From an uncultured Clostridia bacterium (GTDB taxonomy: Bacteria; Bacillota; Clostridia; Christensenellales; Aristaeellaceae), in the NCBI GenBank assembly GCA_947165425.1, contig CAMVAJ010000002.1:1-64000 (forward strand): 64,000 bases of DNA, given 5' to 3'. The position numbers and the translations under genes are program-made. The number at the start of each line of letters is the position of its first letter. Position 1 is the stretch's first letter. This document shows positions 9,039-16,272 of this stretch, piece by piece. Below the pieces are notes generated by a model, which saw nothing but the letters and a program-made list of their open reading frames with translations, was not told the origin of the DNA and did not search any database.

Positions 9039-10046
9039 TTGAACCCTGTGAATTATATTGTCATGGATCTGGAGTGGAATCAGCCGATCAACCACCAGAA
9101 CCGCGTCTACCGGGAGTACGGCGACCGGCTGATTTTCGAGATGATCCAGATCGGCGCCTGCAAGCTGGACGGGGAGATGAACCTGCTGGAGACCATCTCG
9201 CTGCCCATCCACCCGACCTGCTATCAGCGGATTCATCCCCGCATCGCGCGCATGACCCACCTGGGCGAGGAGGAGCTGGCCGACGCGCCCCTGTTCCAGG
9301 AGGCGATGGACCGCTTCGTCGCCTGGTGCGAGCAGGAGGGCGAGGCGTACACGCTCCTGACCTGGGGGAGCGACGACGTGAGCGTGCTGCAGCAGAACCT
9401 CGACTTTTTCAACAGCCATCCCAAGCTGCCGCCGGTGTGCGATATCCAGCACCTCTTCTCGGATGTCCACAAGCTGCAGAACCGGATCGGCCTTCAGCCG
9501 GCCATGGAGATGATGGGGATCGAGGCGGAGGAGGGGCGCGACTTCCACAACGCGGAGAACGACGCCTACTACACGGCCCTGGTCTTCCGCACGGTGCCGA
9601 ACCCGGCGGACGCGCTGAAATACCCCCGGGAGCCGAAGCAGCTGATCCACCCGGACGCGGGGATCCCCGGCAAGCCGAAGGGCGAGAACTTCGCCTCCGT
9701 GAAGGAGGCGCTGCGCAGCGAGGCCGCGCAGAAGCCTAAGTGCCCGGTGTGCGGGAAGGCGATCCAGCTGGAGGAGGCCGGCTACGTGCCCCAGACCGCG
9801 GACAAGTACATCGGCCTGGCCAAGTGCGGCCGGCACGGCACGGCGCTGGTGCGGCTCCGCCTGCGGGCGGGGGCGGGCGGCAAGGTGCAGCTCTGGGTCA
9901 GCACCGCCAAGGCGACGCCCCCGAATGTCGCCTATGTGCACACGAAGCAGTTTCAGCTGCAGCAGCGGCGGGCCGCGGGCTACCGCTTCAACGCCGAGGA
10001 GGCGCTGCGGAACGCAGAGCGCTCCAGCGTGCCTTTCGAGGATTAA
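9039..10046 (+). CDS. DEDD-type 3'-5' exonuclease domain protein with C-terminal zinc-ribbon-like extension (TTG start)
   Basis: YIVMDLEWNQ (Exo I), HNAENDAYYTALVF (Exo III), CPVCGK...CGRHG putative Zn ligands. Confidence 0.8.
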   Translation: MNPVNYIVMDLEWNQPINHQNRVYREYGDRLIFEMIQIGACKLDGEMNLLETISLPIHPTCYQRIHPRIARMTHLGEEELADAPLFQEAMDRFVAWCEQEGEAYTLLTWGSDDVSVLQQNLDFFNSHPKLPPVCDIQHLFSDVHKLQNRIGLQPAMEMMGIEAEEGRDFHNAENDAYYTALVFRTVPNPADALKYPREPKQLIHPDAGIPGKPKGENFASVKEALRSEAAQKPKCPVCGKAIQLEEAGYVPQTADKYIGLAKCGRHGTALVRLRLRAGAGGKVQLWVSTAKATPPNVAYVHTKQFQLQQRRAAGYRFNAEEALRNAERSSVPFED

Positions 10047-10068
10047 TCACGGGCAGAGGAGATCATTC

Positions 10069-11175
10069 ATGGTTTTCAGGAATCATATCGGACGTATGCT
10101 GGCCCTGCTGCTGGCGGTGACCCTGGTGCTTGCGGCGGGCTCCGCCGCGGCGGAGGGGAGGAGACGGACGCGGCTGGTGGTCTCCACGCCGAAGCCGCAG
10201 ACCACGCCCGGCCCGGAGGACGACGAGGAGCTGCCCTCCCTGCAGGACGTGGAGGGCGGCGGGCTGGGCGCGCTGCAGAGCATCTTCGGCGGCAACGGCT
10301 ACGCTACCAGCACCTTCCAGGCGACGGACACCTCGGCCATGCCGGTGGTGATCGACCGGGTCAACCGGCCCTATGAGTACCGGAACTTTGAGTTCGCCAG
10401 CGGTACGGAGCTGCTCAAGGTGGTCTATCCGCCGATCTACGACTGCGACGCGGCGCTGATCATGTGCGGCGGGCACAATGTCCTGATCGACTGCGGCGAC
10501 GCGGCGCAGTCCTACTCCGTGGTGGATATGCTCAGCCGGCTGCGGGTGAAGCGGCTGGACGCCATCATCATCTCCCATCCGCACCACGACCACACGGACG
10601 GCTTCCCCGTGATCGCGGCCAACGTGAAGGTGGGCGCGGTCTATTCCAACTACGGCGTGGACTTCAACAGCCACACCCAGGATCTCTACCGCTGGGCGGC
10701 GGAGGCGGGCGTGCCGGTCAAGCTCTACGGGGACGGGGAGGTGTTCTCCGTCGGCAGCGCCTCGCTGAAAACCTATCTGCGCGTGGGGCTCAACGGCTCC
10801 ACCAGCGGCTCCGCGGTCAACAACGCCTCCGCGGTGATGCTCCTGCGCTGGAAGGGCCGCACGATGCTCTTCACCGGCGATATCGAGCCCACCGGCCAGG
10901 TGCAGCTTGTGGGCAACGTGGCGGCGGGCGCGCTCAAGGCGGATATTCTGAAGTACCCGCACCACGGCGTGAACCCCGTGGAGCCGGTCTTCATGGACGC
11001 GGTTAAGCCCAAGCTGTCTATCATCACCAACAAGGACCGCAACAAGCCGGCCCAGGAGGGCCTGACCTGGCGCGGCTGGCCCTTCATCAACACCCGCTAC
11101 GGCGGCGTGGTCTGCCAGACGGACGGGAACTGCTGGCTGGTGGACCGCCTGATCGACAACTGGCGGATCGACTGA
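10069..11175 (+). CDS. Secreted metallo-beta-lactamase-fold hydrolase (ComEC C-terminal-like)
   Basis: Signal-like N-term MVFRNHIGRMLALLLAVTLVLAAGSAAA; ISHPHHDHTDGF; MLFTGDIE; KYPHHG. Confidence 0.85.
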   Translation: MVFRNHIGRMLALLLAVTLVLAAGSAAAEGRRRTRLVVSTPKPQTTPGPEDDEELPSLQDVEGGGLGALQSIFGGNGYATSTFQATDTSAMPVVIDRVNRPYEYRNFEFASGTELLKVVYPPIYDCDAALIMCGGHNVLIDCGDAAQSYSVVDMLSRLRVKRLDAIIISHPHHDHTDGFPVIAANVKVGAVYSNYGVDFNSHTQDLYRWAAEAGVPVKLYGDGEVFSVGSASLKTYLRVGLNGSTSGSAVNNASAVMLLRWKGRTMLFTGDIEPTGQVQLVGNVAAGALKADILKYPHHGVNPVEPVFMDAVKPKLSIITNKDRNKPAQEGLTWRGWPFINTRYGGVVCQTDGNCWLVDRLIDNWRID

Positions 11176-11191
11176 CCTTCACCGTCCATCT

Positions 11192-11219
11192 AAACCCGCT
11201 CCGGGAGGAACGGGTTTTT
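11192..11219 (+). terminator. Intrinsic terminator
   Basis: aaacccgctccgggaggaacgggttttt hairpin plus T-tract. Confidence 0.7.
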
Positions 11220-11347
11220 CAGTAGGACGGGCGTATGAATGAGTAATATTCATCCAAATACGAATGATAATATTTTATCAAACTGAAAACGGGCCGAATC
11301 CGCGAACTTTATACACAGAATAAACAAAATAATTCGCAGGCAGACAC

Positions 11348-11376
11348 TTGAAATAATTTCCAGCATCGTTTATAAT
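11348..11376 (+). promoter_or_regulatory. sigmaA-type promoter of the MarR-family gene
   Basis: TTGAAA-N17-TATAAT. Confidence 0.75.
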
Positions 11377-11412
11377 TTAGTTGGAGATTAAGCTTGGGGA
11401 GGAGGGCGTGAT

Positions 11413-11886
11413 ATGGCAAGATCATGGCACGATGATTTGTCTGTCATGGAAGAACTGACAGAGGCCATGCTGGACGCCATGTCCATGTTCCCGAAACGGA
11501 TTGTTCGAGTCGAAGAGCTCGTACACACGTTTCAAATGCCCCTCTCGCAGATCCAGATCCTGAATCTGGTGGCGAAACGTGATTTGTCGATCGGACAGAT
11601 TTCACAGAAGATGGGTATTGCGAAACCGAATGTCACCCCGCTGGTGGACGCGCTGGATGAGAGAGGCTATGTGGTCAGGATCCGCAAAGAGGGAGACCGG
11701 CGGATCGTCTATGTACACATACAGCCGGAGGGCGAGGCGTGTCTGCGGGAGATCCGCGGTGTGATCGGCCGTCAGATCATGGAATGGCCGTCCGCCGTGA
11801 CACGGAATGAAGCCCAGAAGATGAGCGCGAGCCTCGCCTCCATCTGCCGGATTATGGCGCTGGTGGATGAGGATGAGGAGGGCTGA
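11413..11886 (+). CDS. MarR family transcriptional regulator
   Basis: winged-helix LSIGQISQKMGIAKPNVTPLVDALDERGYVVRIRKEGDRRIVYV. Confidence 0.9.
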   Translation: MARSWHDDLSVMEELTEAMLDAMSMFPKRIVRVEELVHTFQMPLSQIQILNLVAKRDLSIGQISQKMGIAKPNVTPLVDALDERGYVVRIRKEGDRRIVYVHIQPEGEACLREIRGVIGRQIMEWPSAVTRNEAQKMSASLASICRIMALVDEDEEG

Positions 11887-11909
11887 CGGGCTCTGATGGC
11901 CGGGCTGCA

Positions 11910-11945
11910 CGAAAAAACTGCCGCGAGCGGCAGTTTTTTCGTGCA
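11910..11945. terminator. Bidirectional intrinsic terminator
   Basis: gcacgaaaaaactgccgcgagcggcagttttttcgtgc palindrome. Confidence 0.88.
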
Positions 11946-12056
11946 GATCATGGCCAGATGACCGGCCCTTCCACCGCCGCCCCGCGGAGGGCGGCGGTCC
12001 CCCTCCCCAGCAAGCTGGGGAGGTTTTTTAGATGCGGTGCTCTGGGCGCTGACGGC

Positions 12057-13469
12057 TCAGGAGACGATCTCCCGGGCGACCGCGATGCCGGTGGCGCTGG
12101 CCTGCATGAGGCCGCGGGTGATGCCCGCGCCGTCGCCGATGGCGTAGAGGCCCTGGATGGCGGTCATGAAGCGGTTGTCGGTCAGCACGCGGGAGGAGTA
12201 GAACTTCACCTCCACGCCGTAGAGCAGGGTGTTTTTGCTGTACAGGCCCGGGGCCAGGTGGTCAAAGGCGCGCAGCGCCTCGACGATGCTGGTCAGATGC
12301 CGGGAGGGGAGCACGAAGGAGAGGTCGCCGGGCACGGCGGTGGTCAGGGTCGGGATGGTCGTGCTCTTGGCCAGCCGCTCCCGCGTCGTCCGGCGGCCCT
12401 TGAGCAGGTCGCCCAGGCGCTGGACCATGATGGGCCCGCCGGTGAGCATGTTGGCCAGCTGGGCCACGTACTGGCCGTACTCGATGGGCTGGTCGAAGGG
12501 CTCGGTGAAGCGGGTGGAGACCAGCATCGCGAAGTTGGTGTTGCCCGTCCGCAGGGACGCGTCCTCGTAGCTGTGGCCGTTGACCACCGCCAGGCCGGAC
12601 TCGTAGTGCTCCTCGGAGACCACGCCGCCTGGGTTCATGCAGAAGGTGCGCACCTTGTTCTCGTAGGTGTCGGCGTAGTAGATCAGCTTGGCCTCGTAGA
12701 GGTGGCGGGTCAGGTGGTCCATGATGGCGTTGGGCACCTCGACGCGCACGCCGATGTCCACCTCGTTGTTCTGGGTGCGCAGGCCGAGCCGCTCCGCCTG
12801 CTTGGCCAGCCACTCCGCGCCGCCGCGCCCGGGGGCGGCCACGACGTTGGAGGTGAGGACGGTGAAGGGCTCCTGGCCGCGGGTCTGCAGCCGGACGCCC
12901 TCGACCTTCCCCTCCGAGACGAGGATATCGGTGGCGGTGGTCAGCTCGAGGAAGATCGTCTGCGTCTGGCCGACGAGGGCGTCGTGCATGCCGCCGAGGA
13001 CCTTCATCGCGTTCTCGGTCCCGAGGTGGCGCACCGGGCAGGGGACCAGCCGGATGTTGTAGCGGCTGGCCTCATAGGCGATCTCGTCCACCTTCCGGTC
13101 GTCCAGACCGTGGACGGTCTCCGGCGCGCCGAAGCGGCAGTAGAGCTCGTCCGCGTGGCCGATCAGCTCCATCGCCTTGCGGTGGCCCACATACTCGGAG
13201 ATGTGGCCGCCCACCTCGTCGGAGAGGGAGAGCTTGCCGTCGGAGAAGGCGCCCGCGCCGGCCCAGCCGTGGACGATGCCGCAGGGGTCGCAGTGGACGC
13301 ACTTGCCGGTGACGCGGGCGGGGCAGGTGCGGTGGGCGATGGCCCGGCCGCTGTCCACGATGAGGACGCGGCTGTTGGGCTTCAGGGCGGTCATCTCCAG
13401 GGCGGTGAAAATGCCGGCCGGGCCGGCGCCGATGATGACCGCGTCAAAACGCTGTCTGTCGAGATTCAT
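12057..13469 (-). CDS. FAD-dependent dehydrogenase (COG2509-like)
   Basis: AVIIGAGPAGIFTALEM; CPARVTGKCVHCDPCGIVHGWAGAGAFSDGKLSL; C-term GDGAGITRGLMQASATG. Confidence 0.88.
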   Translation of the reverse strand: MNLDRQRFDAVIIGAGPAGIFTALEMTALKPNSRVLIVDSGRAIAHRTCPARVTGKCVHCDPCGIVHGWAGAGAFSDGKLSLSDEVGGHISEYVGHRKAMELIGHADELYCRFGAPETVHGLDDRKVDEIAYEASRYNIRLVPCPVRHLGTENAMKVLGGMHDALVGQTQTIFLELTTATDILVSEGKVEGVRLQTRGQEPFTVLTSNVVAAPGRGGAEWLAKQAERLGLRTQNNEVDIGVRVEVPNAIMDHLTRHLYEAKLIYYADTYENKVRTFCMNPGGVVSEEHYESGLAVVNGHSYEDASLRTGNTNFAMLVSTRFTEPFDQPIEYGQYVAQLANMLTGGPIMVQRLGDLLKGRRTTRERLAKSTTIPTLTTAVPGDLSFVLPSRHLTSIVEALRAFDHLAPGLYSKNTLLYGVEVKFYSSRVLTDNRFMTAIQGLYAIGDGAGITRGLMQASATGIAVAREIVS

Positions 13470-13472
13470 GGC

Positions 13473-13982
13473 TTACTCCAGTTCGTTTGTGTTTTCGCTG
13501 CGGATAATCAGAAGACCGGGGAGCTCCTCCGCCGTCGGGGGCTCGAAGAGCTGTTCGCATTTCTCGAAGAGCCCGTCGTCCACCAGATAGTCCGAGGGAG
13601 CCTCGCGGGCGAGGACGGCGGCGTTGCGCCGGGCGATGCGGCGGCGGCGCTCCGCCTCGGGCGGGTCGAGCCAGATCCAGCGGGTGTCGATCCCCGCGAA
13701 GGCTTCCGTCGCCTGCGCCCGGTTCGCGCGCGTCCACATGCCGGTGTCGAAAATCACGTTTTGGCCCAGGGCGGTCAGCGCGCGGGCGTCCTCGCGCAGC
13801 AGCGCGAAAACCCGCTCGCTGTACTGCTCGTGCAGGGGGCCGCAGCCCTCGGGGAAGAGCGCGCGCATCCAGCGGTCCGCGGAGAGGGTGAAGCAGGCCG
13901 GCAGCGTCCTGGCGTAGGTACTCTTGCCGCTGGCGAGCTTGCCGATGAGGATATAGAGCGTCCCTCTGCCCGCGGCGCTCAT
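13473..13982 (-). CDS. P-loop kinase (AAA_33/zeta-like)
   Basis: LYILIGKLASGKSTYARTL Walker A; VIFDTGMWTRANR; RRRRIARRNA lid-like segment; overlaps degV by ATGA. Confidence 0.8.
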   Translation of the reverse strand: MSAAGRGTLYILIGKLASGKSTYARTLPACFTLSADRWMRALFPEGCGPLHEQYSERVFALLREDARALTALGQNVIFDTGMWTRANRAQATEAFAGIDTRWIWLDPPEAERRRRIARRNAAVLAREAPSDYLVDDGLFEKCEQLFEPPTAEELPGLLIIRSENTNELE

Positions 13983-14857
13983 GCGCGGCGGCCGTTGCAG
14001 AAGTAGAACACCGCCAGCAGGCCGGGGCCGGTGTGGGCACCGATGACCATGCCCAGATAGGTGATGGTGATCTTCTTCACCTCCGGGTGCTTGGCCAGGA
14101 TCCCCTGGCGGACGAACTCGGCGTCCGCCTGGCAGTCCGCGTGGAGAATGTTGATCTCGTCGCAGGGGGTGTCCATCAGGTCGAGGTCGCCGTTGACGCC
14201 CTCGAGGATGGTGTTCAGGGCGGCCTTGCGCCCGCGGGCCTTCTTCAGCACGTCGAGGGTGCCCGCGTCGGGGACGTAGAGCACGGGCTTGATGGAGAGC
14301 AGGGTGCCGACCAGGGCGGCGGCGTTGGAGACGCGCCCGCCGGCCTTGAGGTATTTGAGGTCGTCTACCGTGAAGCGGTGGGCCACCTTCAGCTTGTGGG
14401 CCTCGCCCCAGGCGATCACCTCGTCCAGGCTCATGCCGGCCTCCATCTTCTCCACCATGCGCTTGACGAAGATGCCCAGGCCGCCGGAGATGCAGCGGGT
14501 GTCCATGACCTCCAGCCGCTGATTCGGGAACTCGGCCCGGACCTGCTCGGCGGCCCGCTGGGAGCTGTCGTAGGAGGTGGACATTTTGACGGACATGTCC
14601 AGCAGCAGCACGTCCTTGCCGGTTTCCATCAGGGAGCGGAAGAATTCCACATACGAGTACTCCGGGATGGCGGCGGTTTTCAGCATCGCGCCGTTGCGCA
14701 TGGCGGTGAAGGCGGCCTGGCGGGATTCGTCCAGGCAGTCGTCCTCGTGCACCTCGCCGTTCATGGTGAAGGAGTAGCAGATGTAGGGAATGTGGTGCTC
14801 CTGCAGGTAATCCCTGGAAAGGTCGGCGGTGGAGGAAGTGGCGATGATGTAGGACAT
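13979..14857 (-). CDS. DegV family fatty-acid-binding protein
   Basis: MSYIIATSSTADLSRDYL; DTRCISGGLGIFV; KAGGRVSNAAALVGTLLSIKPVL. Confidence 0.93.
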   Translation of the reverse strand: MSYIIATSSTADLSRDYLQEHHIPYICYSFTMNGEVHEDDCLDESRQAAFTAMRNGAMLKTAAIPEYSYVEFFRSLMETGKDVLLLDMSVKMSTSYDSSQRAAEQVRAEFPNQRLEVMDTRCISGGLGIFVKRMVEKMEAGMSLDEVIAWGEAHKLKVAHRFTVDDLKYLKAGGRVSNAAALVGTLLSIKPVLYVPDAGTLDVLKKARGRKAALNTILEGVNGDLDLMDTPCDEINILHADCQADAEFVRQGILAKHPEVKKITITYLGMVIGAHTGPGLLAVFYFCNGRRA

Positions 14858-14906
14858 GGGAATCGACTCCTTTCAGATTCAAACGTGGGGACGGAACATC
14901 CCGGGT

Positions 14907-15494
14907 TCAATTCACATAGAGCTTGAGCGGGCTGAGAAAGGCGGCGGCGCTTGACGCGTCCGCCCCGTCGGTCTCGGCCCAGTAGAGGCCCTCCTGGCTC
15001 TGGGCGTGCACGCGGACGCGGCCGCCGCGGGTCATGGCGACCGCCCGCAGCCCGCTGAGCGTCGGCGGCTGGACGGCGCAGAGGTGCCAGCCCGCGCGGG
15101 GGAGCAGCGCCTCGGCGCGCCGGGGATAGACGGAGACCGCGGTGACCTCCGCGCCTGAGGACAGACGGTAGACCAGCGTCATCACCCGCGCGAGGCCGCC
15201 CTCGAAGGCGGTGTCCGCGCTGGTGCAGGAGACGAGCTGCCAGTTCTCGTCCATGGCGGCGAGCACCGGGACGGGGAAGCGGTGGATCAGCTCCGGCAGG
15301 TCGTCGGCGGTGGCGGCCATCAGCGGGGGCGAGGCGGTCAGCAGCGGCTGGTCCGGGTCGGAGGCGGCCTCCTCCGGGCGGGGCGTTCCGACCGCCACGG
15401 CCAGCAGGAAGAGCGCGGCGGCCACAAGCACGGCCGCCCATTTGGCGAGCCCGGCGAGCAGACGCAGCGGGAGCGGCTTCGGTTTGGCGGACAC
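14907..15494 (-). CDS. Hypothetical protein with one N-terminal TM segment
   Basis: 195-aa ORF in a same-strand run; hydrophobic WAAVLVAAALFLLAVAVG; no family recognised. Confidence 0.6.
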   Translation of the reverse strand: MSAKPKPLPLRLLAGLAKWAAVLVAAALFLLAVAVGTPRPEEAASDPDQPLLTASPPLMAATADDLPELIHRFPVPVLAAMDENWQLVSCTSADTAFEGGLARVMTLVYRLSSGAEVTAVSVYPRRAEALLPRAGWHLCAVQPPTLSGLRAVAMTRGGRVRVHAQSQEGLYWAETDGADASSAAAFLSPLKLYVN

Positions 15495-15503
15495 CCCATC
15501 ACC

Positions 15504-16253
15504 TCATCTCTGCGCGGCGGCACGGGCGGCTTCCCGCTCGGCGCGGGTGAGATCCTTGACGACCTCGCCCGCGATGATCAGGCCGACCACGCTCGGCACG
15601 AAGGCGGTGGAGCCGGGGGTAGAGCGCCGCGCGCCGGCGGGCTCCCGCTGGATCCCCGGGAGGGGCGTCAGCGGCGGCTCGGTGGAGTAGACCACCTTGA
15701 GATGGTCGATGCCCCTTCTCCGGCACTCGACGCGCATGACCTTGGCCAGCGGGCAGACGGAGGTCTCGTAGAGATCCGCCACCCGGAAGGCGGTCGGGTC
15801 CAGTTTGTTCCCGGCGCCCATGGAGCTGATGACCGGCACGCCGGCCTCCCGGGCGCACTGGATCAGGGCGAGCTTCCCCGCCACAGTGTCGATGGCGTCC
15901 ACCACATAGTCGTAGGCGGCGAAGTCGAATTCGTCCCGGTTCTCCGGCAGGAAGAAGGTCTGATGGGTCGTCACCCGGCAGGCGGGATTGATCTCGAGGA
16001 TCCGCGCCCGGGCGGCCTCCACCTTCGGCTGGCCGAGGGTTTGCCGCGTGGCGTGGAGCTGCCGGTTCAGGTTGGAGGGGGCGAAGACGTCGCTGTCCAC
16101 CAGGTCGAGGGCGCCGACGCCGGAGCGGGCCAGCCCCTCCACGGCATAGCCGCCCACCCCGCCGACGCCGAACACGGCGACCCGCGAGGCGGCGAGCTTC
16201 TCCATGGCGGCGGGGCCGAAGAGCATCTCCGTCCGCTCAAATGAGGATTCCAT
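15504..16253 (-). CDS. tcdA: tRNA threonylcarbamoyladenosine dehydratase (ThiF/E1 superfamily)
   Basis: RVAVFGVGGVGGYAVEGLARSGVGALDLVDSDVFAPSNLNRQLHA; DAIDTVAGKLAL. Confidence 0.92.
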   Translation of the reverse strand: MESSFERTEMLFGPAAMEKLAASRVAVFGVGGVGGYAVEGLARSGVGALDLVDSDVFAPSNLNRQLHATRQTLGQPKVEAARARILEINPACRVTTHQTFFLPENRDEFDFAAYDYVVDAIDTVAGKLALIQCAREAGVPVISSMGAGNKLDPTAFRVADLYETSVCPLAKVMRVECRRRGIDHLKVVYSTEPPLTPLPGIQREPAGARRSTPGSTAFVPSVVGLIIAGEVVKDLTRAEREAARAAAQR

Positions 16254-16272
16254 GCAAGCATCCCTCCGTGTC

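Noticed and set aside
13473-14857. Toxin-antitoxin pair (zeta-like kinase)
   Set aside because: No epsilon-like antitoxin; the partner gene is degV, so a metabolic kinase is more likely.
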